64,000 nt of DNA from Pelomyxa schiedti (Eukaryota; Evosea; Pelobiontida; Pelomyxidae). The position numbers and the translations under genes are program-made. The stretch spans positions 17,718 through 81,717 of the forward strand of contig JAHLWZ010000842.1 of assembly GCA_020536535.1 (NCBI GenBank), given 5' to 3'. Positions 37,001 to 52,888 of the stretch are shown piece after piece (the first letter of the stretch is position 1; each line of letters starts with the position of its first letter). The notes beneath the pieces were generated by a model, which was not told the DNA's origin, did not search any database, and saw nothing but the letters and a program-made list of their open reading frames with translations.

Positions 37001-40000
37001 GTAATACTTCCAGGAGAGAAGCAACCGTTCCACTTTATGCAAACAGGACCCAAAGTTTTGTCTATTAAAGCTGACGCCCGCAATACCCTTTGGTTTCTTC
37101 CTCCACTTCTTATCCTCTAGTTAAGAGCTTAGGTCTGGAGTGTTCTCTATATCACATGTAGGAGAGTTTTCCGTGAAATGCCGATCTGAAAAGAGCACAG
37201 GTACACGTTCGAAATCCACCATTCTACATTGACCAGAGCTTTGTAAAGCCGAAGACTACTATATACATGTTGAAGTGAATGACGACTCTGAGTGCACAAG
37301 TGTTTTACTTTCAGAGCAGAACCCAGAAACTCCTAATTTTGTCATTGAAAATGATACTTCATTGGATCTGGATTTTCAACAAAAAGTTACTTTTCAATCA
37401 CCTACCTTCTCGGCTCTTACTTTTAAACCAGAAAACCACTGTTGATCCCCTACATCTTCCAACCAAAACTGCCGCGATGTATGTATGGGATGAACCTCTT
37501 GGTGATATGAATCTCTTAGTCTCATGTGAGGCAGTGAAATCACCCCTTTCTTTTAATATACAGAAAATCAAAGCGTTTGATGTAGTCAATATCAAGGTTT
37601 TTTCCACTTTCACAGCCACTTCTAACTTCAATCAGGGTATTGCTCCAATTTACCCATTTGTCAAGATGGAAGGTGTCACCAGAGTTTTTGTTTTAACACA
37701 CACAAATGCTCGGTACAATAGTGATACTGCCGACGAACCAAAAAAGGTACATCGTTCTGTCACATATTTGACTGAAATTCCTAATAGACTGGTGAAGTGC
37801 GTAACTTTACTATTTCCGTCCAATTGGCAGGTTTGGGGATATCAGTGATTTCTAAAACTCCGAAGGTACTCTTCAAATTACTAGGGTCCATCTGATTTTT
37901 TTTTGCAGGAAATATTATTTTGCAGTTTGAGTCGAATTCATTGTGCTGTGGAAGCACTGCCTAGAGAATTTGAGTTTGAACTGCAAGTGGCGGCACTCCA
38001 GGTTTCAAATTAAATTTATTTTTCCTTTGTTTTCCCAACAAATGAAGGTGGATAATCAAGATCCTGAGGCAGAATTCCCAGTGGTACTCAGATCTATTCT
38101 TCGAGATCAGAAAAAACCGGCAGTTCATGTCAGTTTTGTGAAGTCAACTCAATATCATATCCTTGCACTAAGTTAATTCTAACACAAGTTGCACAAACAT
38201 ATCCTTAACTTTATGGAAGCAAAATTGACTATTTCAGCTACTTCTCCATTTTATTACAAGAAATGGAGTTAAATATTGAGACACACTTCATTGATTCTAT
38301 CCTTCAATTCTACCAGTCGTTACCCTTTCAAGATATAAGAGGAATTTCACCACAACAGTACATTTCCAAATTTCTGACTTGATAAATAACTTCGCTAAGG
38401 TCTTCATTTTTGACTGCCCCTAAAATGATTTATTTTAAGCTTTTATTTCTGCAGCCTATCAAAGTGTATCTAACGTTGTCCTGGTCCTCTGATACGCACT
38501 TAGGAATCAAGTAAACATTATGGGCCAAGTGGGCAACTAATAATTTTTTATAGAAACAATCCTCTCATTGCCGTTTTTCAAACTGTGAGTAGTGCTGTGG
38601 CTAATGTTGACCATGCACCAGTGTGCCTCAACGCCCTTCTGCTAGATCACCCTTTCTGTCGTCGGAATAGACTTTACAGTCTCATTCGGACACATTATAC
38701 ACGTCAACTTTTAGCTGAGTTTTATAAGATAATTGGCTCCTCCGATTTACTTGGTAATCCTGTAGGCCTATTTACTAATCTTTCCACTGGTTTGTCTTGA
38801 AATATTTATTCTTCCATATCCACTTGTTTTAGGGGTAATGGACTTCTTTTATGAACCAGCTCAAGGTCTTGTTACTTCTCCTCAGGCCTTTGGTGTAGGA
38901 TTAGCCAAGGTTTAATGTATGTTTGTATTGCAACCACTAAGTATTTTTTTTAGGGGTCCAAAAGTTTGGTAAAAAATACCGTCTATGGCCTTTTCAACTC
39001 CCTCAGCAAGGTGACGGGTGCTCTTGGAAAAGGTGCTACCCCCTCTTTTGCAAGCAAGAGCGCTTACAACTGTAGGTGTGGCCGCATTATCAATGGATGA
39101 TGACTATCTTGCCAAAAGGAGAGTCAACAGAAAGAAAAAGCCGAAAAATATTGGGGATGGTACCGTTCAAGGTATTTTCATTTCCATAAAAAAAGCGCTT
39201 CATATTTCAAAGGTGTCAAACAACTTGGCTCTGGAGTCCTTCTTGGTATTACTGGAGTTGTGGTGAGGAGAACTTACTTGGTTTCCCTTTTCCAACCATA
39301 ATGTAAACCAGAACAAACCGGTGGCTGGAGCGGCAAAAGGTGGTGCAATTGGTTTTGCCAAAGGTGTTGGCCAAGGGATTGTAGGGTACATAATTTTTGC
39401 AATCCTAACTTCGCCTTAATTGACTTTTTAGAGTGGCTGTGAAGCCTGTTGCTGGAATCTTCGATCTTGCTTCTCAGGTACATAAGCTGGCGATTCTTCT
39501 TTATACTATTATGCTAAGTGTATTGTTCCTTTTATAGACCACGGCAGGAATAGGCAACACAGCACTGCTTCTTGACAAGAAAGTTCACGAGGGACGTATT
39601 CGCAAATTTCCACGTCTCTTTGGTCCCAACGGGCAACTCCTGGTTGATATACTTCACACAATAAAACTCTAAAATGATACGTTTTATCAGGAATATCACG
39701 AAATTGAAGCAGAAGGTGCTGCACTGCTGCTTCAAACCAAATTTTCGAATACTGACACGTACGTGCACCACACAATTGTGAGCAAGGCTCGAATGGTGTT
39801 ACTCACAAGCAACCGGCTTCTCGTACTAAGTGTTCCATCCCATAGTGTCTTGGAGCAGATACCCTACACTGGTTATTCTATTGTTGAAATAAGTTCAAAG
39901 CCTAATGTTTTCGCAGATGTTGCCCAGTGGGACCTGGTAGAGGGAGGCATTAAAGTATTCCTCAAGAAAGGAGAGACGATAATCCTTGCTGCTACAGACC

Positions 40001-40131
40001 CAGCTATTCTAATGCTGCTCTATACCAAAATTATTGCCTGTGCCAGAGGGTTTGTCCCCATCTCAAATTCCGAACCTCACTCACTTCGAAACTCACAAAG
40101 GTTTTCCGGCCTGGTTGTAAAGAAAAGTTGA
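28072..40131 (+). CDS. VPS13: VPS13-family bridge-like lipid transfer protein
   Basis: One plus-strand gene of about 12 kb with dozens of short introns. The N-terminus from ATG 28072 (MANALVRDLFVGVMRQF) and the next exons (GDLCFENMNVAPSALNALEL, IPWNKLFLEPVHVKASGLHV) match the chorein region. The long middle is beta-rich repeated sequence typical of the lipid groove. The region at about 35900-37900 contains the SHR-BD/VAB type segment with repeated Trp/Asn strands (for example WIINNSELPIWCQPV, LPLLWSQPC). The end holds the APT1/ATG2_C-like helices (PPLLQARALTTVGVAALS, GAIGFAKGVGQGIVG) and a PH-like domain (YHEIEAEGAALLL..., MVLLTSNRLLVLS), closing with VVKKS at TAG-free TGA 40129-40131. VPS13 moves bulk lipid between organelles at contact sites. 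No frameshift forces a split, but not every exon was checked. Confidence 0.88.
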
Positions 40132-40258
40132 CCTGAACTTGGTTACACGCGAAGTAAAAACAAGTGCTGTAAATGGTAGACTAGAATAAAACTCCACTTA
40201 TTTTGTTGGTCTTGTCCCCACCCTTTTTGTGGATGAGTGTATACATTGGATAGGAGAG

Positions 40259-42924
<2,666 letters not shown>

Positions 42925-43057
42925 TTGGACCTTTTTTTTGGAGAAAAATGCAGGAAATAGATAACTCTTTGTTTTTATTGACTACTACAAGCATCAATCA
43001 CATCCACTCACCCCCACTCGCAGTCAAGTTCCCACTCCCGGCCCCACTCCACTCCCC

Positions 43058-43722
43058 TCACTCGGTTGGCCAGGCCGGCTCCTTGTTCCACGCCTCCCTC
43101 TCAATTGCCTCGTTGATCCACCTAAGGTGCCTCTTCTCGTCCTCCCAGCCCCCCTCGACCAGCTGACGTCGTCCGGCGCGGCGGTCCCAGTCCCGGCCCC
43201 CGGCTCCGTGCCCGTGGCCCACTGCACCACGTTCTCGTACGTCTTGTTGGTCAGCTTCTCGTTGGTCGACATGGCAGACATCATCGTGCGCGCAGACACA
43301 GTGCTGGCCATCGCCATCCCGCTGATCATGAAGCCCTTGAAATCCCTGGCAAATTTCGGTGGGGTTCCGCCATACTAGAGCATGGGGTGATGTCAGCTAT
43401 AAATACTTCACGAAAATCGATTATTATTAATAATTAGTAATTCCTTTAAACTTGCACAGACCTTGGTGACAAGAGTGGACATGTCTTCTACGTGGCGCAT
43501 GTGGTCTGCTTGGAAAGAAGCCAGATTGCTGCTTATCTCGCCTACAAATAAATATTTAGTGCTAAATCGAAAACTACAGTTAAACACACTAAGTTCAACA
43601 AAAGAAAAGTTGACTGAATTACCTTTGGGGACTTTCTGAACCACCAAGTCATAGGCATGCCATGCATCAATGTCCAAGTGGATCACTTCATTGAGTTTGC
43701 TGATGATAGTATCTGAATTCAT
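43058..43722 (-). CDS. Ferritin-like (DUF2383-type) four-helix protein
   Basis: Exons from ATG 43722 (MNSDTIISKLNEVIHLDID) give four helices: DIDAWHAYDLVVQKVP (A), LASFQADHMRHVEDMSTLV (B), TVSARTMMSAMSTNEKLTNK with KTYENV (C), and EDEKRHLRWINEAIER (D). Helix D has the ExxxH-type metal-ligand spacing seen in ferritin-like proteins, and helices A and B supply Asp/His/Glu, so a di-iron or related metal site is plausible. Small proteins of this type in bacteria bind stress-related metals, and the function here is unknown. The last join removes a GC-rich intron of about 65 nt (gtgcagtggg...cgtcag). Without it the frame reads low-complexity Gly/Thr/Arg sequence. Stop TGA is at 43058-43060 after AWPTE. 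Confidence 0.7.
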
Positions 43723-43910
43723 TGCCGCTATCTCGTTTTCCTTTCTTCTTGTCTCTTATTGTTCTCTCTGAAGATAGTGTGAGTTTTATGTTCTCATTAG
43801 CCAATAATGAGTAGTCAACGAGTAAAGGCAAATTTCGATTTTTTTCCCCAACTTTTAAACGACACATCAAAGTTGGCAAAACGGCAAAACGGTTTGGGTT
43901 CTTGTCCTCT

Positions 43911-44836
43911 TCATTCATCGTGCTTTATCATGCATGCTGTGTAGTTGTACCATCGTCCTGCTCTGGGAAGTACTTCCAAACGAGTGCTTACAGCAAGCTG
44001 TAAGAGTATTTTCACTGAGATTGTATCTAATGAGTCGGGAATACTACCTTCTTTATTATCATGTAGGGTGTGAAGTTTGGGTTAATGATAGAATCACTTA
44101 CTGCAATCACACCACCATTCCTTACAACCCTTGAACACTCAGAAAGTGCGGGTTTCATATCTTTCCTGAGCTCAGGCAAAACGCACACCATGACAACGGC
44201 ATCAAAATGATGTGACGCAAATGGTAGCTTTCTTACATCTGCAGTGAGGCATTTGATGTTGGCAAGTGAGTCTCTGCCCTTCTTTGCCACTTGGAATTTA
44301 GTAATGTTGTGAGAGAGTCTATTTATCATGCCCTTCTGGACATCAACAGCAACGACCTGAATAGTAAACAGCAGCCATCACAATAGAGTCAGGATGCAAA
44401 ATGAGTCAGTTAGGGTGCAAGAACAAGACCGTTGGTTGTTTGAAACAACAGCACTCACTTCAGAATTGGGTCCCAGAAAAGAAGCCAGAGGCAAGGTGAA
44501 GCATCCACCAGCACACCCAACTTCCAACACTCTCAATGACAGTGGTGAAGATAATGAAGAATGATGAGTCCCAGAATTCTTGGCTTTCCCAGAATAGCTG
44601 TGGCCCAAGACCCCACCACTATCGCTCCCATAATGACGCTCGACGGCAGCAGCGCTGCCGGGCAGGAGCAGAGGCGAGAGCGAGCGGCGGATCACGACGG
44701 TTGGCGATTGAAGAGACGCCCGGGCACGGGACTCGAACCACGACGAGAAAAACACAGGTGCTGGCGGTATCGCTGCCCGCGCCAGCGCCAACGAAAGCGC
44801 ACCAATCGACGCCACCGCTGGTCCCTTTACAATCAT
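43911..44836 (-). CDS. SAM-dependent methyltransferase with probable organelle presequence
   Basis: ATG 44836 starts an Arg/Ala/Ser-rich leader free of acidic residues for about 60 residues (AIPPAPVFFSSWFESRARA...), resembling a mitochondrial presequence. The class I fold begins with LRVLEVGCAGGCFTLPLASF (motif I). After an intron, VVAVDVQKGMINRLSHNI (motif post-I), CLTADVRKLPFASHHFDAVVMV (motifs II/III as in UbiE/COQ5) and SECSRVVRNGGVIAVSDS complete the core. The short last exon is LAVSTRLEVLPRAGRWYNY to TGA 43911-43913. The pattern is that of the methyltransf_11/UbiE group. The substrate could be a quinone, a lipid or a small molecule, and I do not assign COQ5. It is convergent with nothing and lies just upstream of the ferritin-like gene on the same strand. 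Confidence 0.85.
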
Positions 44837-45283
44837 GGAACCGAAAACTTTCTTCTTCAGGCCTGAAGTTCTGAATCAAAAAGGGGTTATAGTGGGAGGG
44901 AAAAAAGTCTTAGGAAACTGTGAGGGCATGTTCAGAGGCGGCTATGTCAGAGGAAAAGCGTAGCCGCAAAAGCTGTCCGATGGCATCTGAGACGTAGTGA
45001 CGGAACAAAATCGAAATGGAGCCGAGTTTTGTTTGCTTTGGCGTCAGAGAGGGAACCTGGCGTTCATTATACCGCACGGGATATCGCCAGCCCTGCCGTA
45101 ATTGTGGGTGGGGGCTGTTCCTTTGAAATGATTTGGAACTTTTTTTTCAATCGAATTCTAAAGAGAACAGAGGGCTAATTCCCGGAAGATCAGATCTTGG
45201 ACAGAAGACAACATAAAAGAAAAACAAACCACCATTGTTACGACGCGGTAGCCTCACCGGAGTGCTGTGTAGTTGTGTGGCAG
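44837..45283. other. Divergent intergenic region
   Basis: It separates the methyltransferase and LMBR1-family start codons and holds no gene I can support. It presumably contains both promoters. Confidence 0.5.
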
Positions 45284-47201
45284 GATGATTAATATATGGC
45301 TGTTGGTGCTGATGATCGTATTTCCGATCGTCCTTCTTGCGGCGAACGTATACTTCATCGTGTATTTCCAGCACATCGACGATAAGTACGCTGCATGGGC
45401 AGCAAAGGCCGTAGTGGTACGTGCTTTTTGCAGCCTAGATAGGCTTTACAACTTGGTTTTTTCTTTCTCTTACTTTCAAAGTTGGTTAGCTTGGAACTCT
45501 CCGAATGTAGCATTCTGATGCTCCCTTTGGATGTACTTAGAATTCTAAGACGGACTCCAGCATTAACCTCCTTCCCAAGGTTGCAAACCGCGGCCCCCCA
45601 GACGGCGAAATTCCTATGGATATAATATGGCTAGTTGTTTACATCACAATGGCTGCCCTGGCAATTATAGTAGTTCCATTCTCCATGTTTTATTATGAAT
45701 CTGAGGAAGCAGAAAACAACTCGTATGACTTCCTAGTACTTGTTACACAATTAATTTTGTTTTAAGGATATGTAAGCAAATACGCGGTGGCATATGCGGG
45801 GTCGTAGTGGTTCTTATCATTTTCACGATCGTTTTTGTGGTGTCCTATATCTTCTTTGGTGTTGCTGAGGTTCCAGTACAGCGCTTACTCTGTGGCTCGA
45901 TATCGGATTTAATACCTACTTCTGATTGCCCTCAGGTACACTGAATCACGTTTGTCACACTTACTAACTCGGATAGTGTGCCAGTTCGAATATTAACACC
46001 AACATTAGAGTTAGCCCCGCCCTTTATGTAATTTCGACTGTAACATTCTTTGGGTTGACTCCTTACTTTCACTACTCTGACTCACTTTATTTCTCAGGTG
46101 GTTTTTAATGATTATTATGGGAGGGATTGGTCTTGCTGCCCTGCCATTCGATCTCATTGCAGATTTTAAATATCGACCTCGGACAATTAGTGAAGACACG
46201 TTAGGCGCAGGACATGGTTATCAGCTCTAACATTCCACAGCTTCACGAAGCACAAGCACGAACTCGCAAAGCAAGTTCTAGAACTCAAGAAAATTGGAGA
46301 AACTCTTAAAGACAAGAGAGTTCATGGAAAAATCAACGCCCGTAAATACCGTGAAAAGCTCAACGAATTTCGCCAGGTAAGGTGTTTATCTTCTCCTTAT
46401 TTAAGAAACTCATTAAGTTTAGTCTGTTTATCTTCTCGACTGGGAGTATCAGCGGTTGAAGGATTCTTATTCCTTCAAGGGAGTCAAGCTCTTCATCGCG
46501 CACGCAAAACTGGTTCTGGGATTTCTCAGGTAAATCACTTAGTACAAATGAATTTTTTACATGCCTCTGTAACACAATGTTTAGCATCGGTGTGACAATA
46601 ATGTGGATTTTGCATATCATTATTTACATGCCACCAAATGGTCCCATTGACCCTTTCCTAAATACTGTTGCTATTAAGCTGAATGACGCCTGGGGAATGC
46701 TTGGTACTATTTTTTACGGGATTATGGCATTTTATTTGCTCCTGTGTGTCATGAAGGGCACTTTCAAATTTGGCATGCGGTTCTTCTTTTTAATTCCAAT
46801 CTATCCCATGGAGTATGCCCTTCATTTCATCAACTTTTTTTTTCCCACACATACTTGCCAGAGTTGGACGAACAACTATGAGCGCTATGCTTTTTAACAC
46901 GGCATTAATTTTGATTGAATCCATGACAGTCACGCAATTTTGCACAGAAGCGTTTTCGCAATTCACACACACAACCGCAATCAACCGTATGCTTCTTGCA
47001 TAAAATCCAAAGACATAACTAACTGTGAACAAAGAAATGTTCTCCATGTGTGTCTACAACCTGAGGATCATAAAGTACTTCTGGATTTACTCACAATACG
47101 TACTGCTTGGCTTTATACCACTGACACTTATTGTTCTGTTCATCAAACCCCGTGATATACCTGCCGCATCTCAAGATGACCCAAGGTTTGATAAGGTTTG
47201 A
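45284..47201 (+). CDS. LMBR1/LMBD1-family multi-pass membrane protein
   Basis: ATG 45284 starts with a transmembrane helix ([19 protein letters not shown]), then [10 protein letters not shown]. Further helices come in later exons ([40 protein letters not shown]). [18 protein letters not shown] followed by the basic helix-loop [18 protein letters not shown] is the cytosolic LMBR1 signature (the FKxRPxxI element). [21 protein letters not shown] and [17 protein letters not shown] match the second half. The gene ends ...PRFDKV and TGA at 47199-47201. The nearest relative is LMBD1, a lysosomal protein linked to cobalamin export and receptor trafficking. LIMR-type lipocalin receptors are also related, so I leave the symbol blank. 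Confidence 0.85.
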
Positions 47202-47508
47202 GTTACAGGAACATTGTTGTTCCTTTTGTACATCTTGCCAGTAAATAGTACTTTTTAAAAAAAATTGCCCCCCACCCATCCACCAATCGGAGATCATAAA
47301 TTTCACACTTCGTTCGTGTTCCTTGTTTGTTGATTGCCCCATCATGGAGGTTAGAGTCAAGGGCTACTTTGGTTTGGGGTTTGCGTAGCTTCGAATCTAG
47401 GCAAGCTTCAAAGCTCCTTTCCGTTTTTGAACCGAAACGATGAGCGATTTAAACAAGAACAACACAAAACAAACTGCAGCCCAAGAACGCCCTTAGTGAA
47501 GTCTTGGA
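47202..47508. other. Intergenic between tandem genes
   Basis: About 300 bp between the LMBR1-family stop and the amylase start, with no coding signal. It should hold the amylase promoter. Confidence 0.5.
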
Positions 47509-49479
47509 ATGGGTCACTTTTTGATTGGAGTTGCTGTGTTGCTATTTGCAGTTGCATTGGGATGTGGCATGTGTGGAACGGCTTCAGAGTGGTCTCAAAG
47601 GACAATTTATCAGTTGCTGACTGATAGGTTTGCAACTGCGGATGGGTCTTCTCCCAGTTGCTCCCTCTCAGACTATTGTGGCGGGAAGTGGGATGGAATT
47701 ACTGACCATCTCTCTTATATCAAGGGTGTGCGCTGCCACTCTCTGATTCATTGATTTAGTCATTTTGTAAGCTAGATATGGGATTTGATGCTATTTGGAT
47801 AAGTCCAGTTGTGAAAAATACTGCTGGTGGTTACCATGGATATTGGACACAGGATTTTTATTCCTTGAACCCCTACTTTGGTTCTGAAGCTGATTTGACC
47901 ACCTTTATAAAGGTGAGCTCCTAGTTCTAATATTCTCCCCTCAGACCAATAACCAGCTTTAGGCGTGCCACAATAACGGAATGTGGGTCATGTTTGACGT
48001 TGTTGCAAACCACGTTGGTGAGGCCCAATTTGTGCCGTTGGAACATTCGTAACTTAGTTTGATTTAGGAAATGTTGGTTATGATTATAGCTCCATAAATC
48101 CTTTCAACACAGCTACATACTACCACGACTGTTCTGGATGTCCCTCGGTAAAACCTCCAAGTTTATCTCTATTCTATATCTTACTTCTTTCAGAGCTGCA
48201 ATATTGAAAATTATTCCCTTCAGGACCAAGTTTGCTCTGCTTCACTTTTCCTTTCTTCCTTCTCACACAAGCCAAGGTTGAACATTGTAGGCTTTCCGGT
48301 ATGCCAGACTTGAACCAGTCAAACTCTTACGTGGAGAGCACACTCGATTCCTGGATACAGGACCTTGTCGATACGTATGATGTAGACGGTATTCGCATTG
48401 ATACTGTCCCCGAGGTACAGAGAGAATCACTAATGATTTACTTACTTTCAATAGGTGGCAAAGTCTTTTTGGACTGGGTTCCAGGCTTCAGCGGGTGTTT
48501 TCGGAATTGGCGAAGTGTACGATAGTAGAGTCGATTATGTTGCTGGATACCAGGGCTATGTTGACTCTGTGCTTAGCTATCCAATGTTTGACACTTTGAG
48601 AGTATGAAGAATCGTCCAAGAATATCTAATCAACAATTGTTAGGGTGTATTCGAAAGTAAGAATTCTATGTATGATATACAGAATGAGCTCAACTCCTAT
48701 GCCTACTATTTTGCTGATATGTCTGTTCTTGGCAATTTTATCGACAACCATGACCAACCAAGGTTGGCAATAAAATTCCGCTCCCAGTTTCACCATAGCT
48801 AGGTTCCTCAATGGGCAAAGTGATTACTGGTTGTATAAAAACGCACTTGTCTATATCCTTATGGCTGAGGGAATACCAATTGTGTACTATGGAACTGTAA
48901 GGAATCCGAGTGTTTCTCAGTGAGCATTTATGTCGTAAAAATAGGAGCAAGGGTTCAGTGGTGGGAAGGACCCCAATAACCGAGAAACATTGTGGTCATC
49001 TGGGTATTCAAATACAACAGACTTGTACACTTTCATAAAAACGGTTGTAAATTACCGCAAGTCAGCCAAAGTTTGGAATCAGTCGCAAGTTCAGCGCTAT
49101 GCTGATAACAATTTCTACGCGTTTACGCGAGGAACTACATTCGTAGCATTAACTAACGGGTAGAATCTTATCTTTCTTGTTGTATTGTGGTGCTTAACAA
49201 ATCGTCAGAGGAGTGAATCAAGCAAGCATAACGAGAACAATAACTTACCAACCCTATTCTGTATGTAATTTTAAATTTCGAAAAAACAATCTAAAAAACC
49301 CCATTAAAAAAACAGGACGGAACGGAGCTATGTGATTTGTGTGCTTCCTACCTTTTCCTAGTGTTATCTAACCCAAAGACAATACAAGGTTCTATCCAAC
49401 TGATTGTATTTATGTGGAAAACGGCAAATTCGATGTGGTTCTCCTCCATGGAGAACCCAAGATATTCTACCCTGTCTAA
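47509..49479 (+). CDS. Secreted alpha-amylase (GH13, fungal Taka-amylase type)
   Basis: ATG 47509 gives the signal peptide [20 protein letters not shown], then [15 protein letters not shown], the usual GH13_1 opening. The catalytic regions are [10 protein letters not shown] (region I), [11 protein letters not shown] (II, nucleophile Asp), [13 protein letters not shown] (III, acid/base Glu) and [10 protein letters not shown] (IV, transition-state Asp). [12 protein letters not shown] and the [16 protein letters not shown] loop match fungal/amoebozoan amylases. The last exons join as CTA T|gtgatt...cccaaag|AC, giving the C-terminal beta domain ...[15 protein letters not shown]...IFYPV, stop at 49477-49479. 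About ten introns of 40-70 nt. The enzyme is a starch or glycogen endo-hydrolase, presumably secreted or sent to the food vacuole. Confidence 0.93.
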
Positions 49480-49512
49480 AAATGGAATAGTTCCACCTTT
49501 TCTTTTTTATTG

Positions 49513-52500
49513 TTACGCAAAGAGTGATCTGTAGTACTGGGAGAATGAGAGGTCATCGGTGCGTGGGAATTTTGCCACAAGGACAGCTCGTTCCTTGGGG
49601 AGCAACGACCGGAGCCCCGGAAATGACCAGAGCTGTTCCTGTTCAGTATCTTTGTGGCTGGGAATCAATCTGCTCCACAGCCACCTGGCATCAGAAACTC
49701 CTTCCTGTGATGGGCTTAGAAAAAAGGGACTTTGAATCACAAATACATACTTTTACAACAAGTACACTGGGCACAGGAAACCTCGTAGCGGAGCGTTGTA
49801 AGGCCAGGGACATGCAGGAACGGTGTAAAGACTCATGCTGTGCGGCTTCTGCCCCAATCCAGATGCAAATATCAAATTCGTGATCAAAAAATAGTACATT
49901 CCCTGACTGCATAGCAAGGTCTAGGGATGATCAGGAGAAGGTACAGAATTGAGGGCCTACCTTCCGGGGGAAGCTAATACAAATGTAAGAAAAGGAATTA
50001 TTGTGGGGGTTACTGTACCTGCTCAAATCTATCTTCTTTGGCTAAGAGAAGGTCAGGAATAATCATTCTTAGTGCAGACTCAGGAGGTGCCTAGAAGTCG
50101 TTAAGGAAAAAGATACAAATACCTTATGCACCTGTAAAAAGGCAATCCTTGCAGAATCTATATCGTCTCGGTGTTGCAAAACTTGCCCCAGAAGAGGGCC
50201 TCTCCTAGCCATAAAAAGCCTAAAGAGGTGTAATTTCAAAGTCTACATTTTGCAGAAAACCCCACAATAAAGGTAACGAGGAAAGGTGATCTGGAAGTAA
50301 AAATAATGCTCCCCGTTTTTCTCCACATGCGTAGGTTATGTTTCGTAAAGTGTTATCGCTAGTGAGATGCTTAGAAGTCACTAAAATCCCAACACATACA
50401 TTTTGTTCGGTGAAAAGTCATTCTCTGTGTTCCTTCTTGCCTTGAAAACGGTCTTTTTAATAAGGAGAAGAGCTGCTGTGTCAACATCCACACTCCGAAG
50501 AAATGAATTGCGGTTGGAGGTCACTGGAAGCCGGTAGGTACAGATTTCTGTCACTCTGATAATGCATGCTTGTTAATAGAGGAAAAATCCTTGTTACGTA
50601 CAAAAAATGTTTCACTACGTCTGTGTACTGCATGACAAATTGGAAGTAGGCATTTCCTTCACCTTCTTCAAGCATACCAACTATCTCAATGAAGATCTTC
50701 AAGATATTTAACCAGAGCTTAAAATCCAGGGATTGTGAGTACCGTATAACATGTTCTTCCATTAACACTACCAGAATTCCATTGGGCTGGGTTGTTTCGT
50801 TATACAAGGGATGTGCATAGAAGGAGATACTTGCACGATTGGGAGAATCTTGCACAGATGCTGGCCCAATCATCCTAGACACCTTATACAATAATTACCT
50901 TCAGTTCCCTGCAGAAAAGAAACATCAAACCTGGATTCCATCAGAGCATTTAATGGAGAATTGTCCTTTTTGGTGAAGTCCTTTCAAAGGAGAAGAGTCA
51001 ACTTCCATATAAAAAAAGGAAATATAGCACCATAAGTCATGAGAAGGGTCATATTGGTAAAAAACGTGGAATCAAATTGACGTATCAATAAGAGATGGCC
51101 TCCATTCACAGTAACCAAACTTTGCAGTTCAGGAATGCCGAATACTTGAAACCCCTTTAAGAGTATCGTCGTTATATTAAAGGCGAGAGGCCACTGTTGA
51201 AGCCATTGTTTTGCTGGTGGTTCATCGTTTTCAATTTTTAGTTGTTTAACATTAATCGCACCTGACAAAAACAGGTAATTGCTGCATTTCTGTGCATCGC
51301 AATTGTTGCTACATTGTTATAATAGTCCAAGTACCCCTGCCTCAGCTTCTGTGGTACCTATAACACTTGGAAAGAGACAGGGATACAAGAAGTAAAAACC
51401 TTTGGTCTAGAAACCAAATCAGCAAGAGAGCCAGGGCCCCAACTTGGGTAGCTGTTTGTGAAAACCAAGACATGGCTTCCCAAAACGAAATTTGTAGGTG
51501 TTGTTCCACTGGATAGCATCTCTGGAATTATGAGAACAGTAGGTATTTGGAAATTAAATTACCTTGTGAAGAAGTCAAAAGTGCTAATGCTATTTCTACA
51601 GCTGACCCAAGGCATCGTGGGCGGCTTGCAAGGGGTACCCGATTTTTATCTATTTCCATGAGAACGAAAATATTGAAAATTTTCTTCGAACTTATTTGAG
51701 AAGTAGAATGAATCAAGCACTTAGTAATAGTAGTTAAGTGACGGAGAGCACTGGATATTGGGCAGACATACTACAAGAGGATAATTAATATCTATATAGA
51801 TTTTTTGGGCCTACCTGCAATGCCTTTGATGTATAAGGCTTAATGCTGGCCAGTGTTGGAGAGACATTGCCTTTATTTTGTTTGAAAGATTATAATCTTC
51901 ATAACAGTACTTTTTCTATTTCGTACCTGGTACTACATCAGCAGAAGCAAGTTTATTATTTGCAAGCTGGTAGAGTGATATTGCATTATCAAATGTTGCG
52001 AAGCCAATGCATGCACTTCCTTGAACAACAGATAGTGCCCGCAAAATGTGTCCACACAGTTCCTTGATCTCGTAACTTGCAAATCTAAAAACGTGCCAAA
52101 ACCTCCATTTCAGGACCAGGAAAGTTCGCGTCAATAAGGAAGAAGAAAAGCATGGTGCCCTCAGAGGAAGAACATGAAGCTCCCCCACTGAGAGGTTGGA
52201 GATATTTGACAGTACTTGAAGTCTGGTGAAAATCTGGCATAGCTCGGGGAACAGGATTTGTGTACCTGCAGAATACACAGTTCCATTGACCTAGGGGTGT
52301 AAAACGACTATACAATTAAAAACGCCTGCAGTCCACCAAAGGGAAAAGTTTCAAGGGTAAGGAAAAACCTGAAGTTTGGTCAGGTTCTGAAAAAGTATTT
52401 GCAAAAGCGCCACAGGAAGCACAAGGAATAGGGGCATGGTTGATCACATTGCAACATTTCACACTGACTCCTGTGTAAAAACATTGAGCACTTCTGGGCT

Positions 52501-52888
52501 TTTTTTCTTCTGGTTGTATTGCGTTTGGGTTCGGGATTTTCCCACTCACACACCAGGAGTGTACAACATGCCAATAGGGACACCACATGACTTGGCCATA
52601 TCCATGTACTTTGGAATCTGTGACGCCCCAAACACAACAGTGTTCTCCAGAGCACAACATCAGTATTTTGTTTAAACAACACAACACAACACAACACAAC
52701 ACAACACAACACAACACAACACAACACAACACCAAAAAAAAACCTACAGGAGCAGAGGGTAATTCTACATCGCAAGGAGGTGGTGGTGCCGGTGCCATGT
52801 CACTTGGCACAGCATCGTCCGCGTAGACACAACCACCGTTAACACCGCCGACATCCACACTCCCCTCAGTGGGACAGGTGCTGCTCAT
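49513..52888 (-). CDS. SEC23: COPII coat subunit Sec23
   Basis: A minus-strand gene with about 15 exons. The order matches Sec23: a leader, CGVPIGMLYTPG, zinc finger (INHAPIPCASCGAFAN ... GQWNCVFCRYTNPVP, two CxxC pairs), trunk (TMLFFFLIDANFP, ACIGFATFDNAISLYQL), a beta-strand region (GIPELQSLVTVNGGHLLLI, RQFDSTFFTN), helical domain, and C-terminal gelsolin-like domain (VLFFDHEFDICIWIGAE, ARWLWSRLIPS). It ends SQYYRSLFA at 49513. Sec23 is the GTPase-activating subunit for Sar1 in ER export. I see no obvious arginine finger, because that exon join is unsure. The probable start is ATG 52888 (MSSTCPTEGS), but the frame is open upstream to about 52981. The zinc-finger exon is preceded by an intron carrying an (ACAAC)n repeat. 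Confidence 0.85.
52674..52731. repeat. (AACAC)n pentanucleotide repeat in Sec23 intron
   Basis: About eleven perfect AACAC units on the plus strand run into an A-rich tract (read as GTGTT then a pyrimidine run on the coding strand). It makes up most of the first Sec23 intron. Confidence 0.92.
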
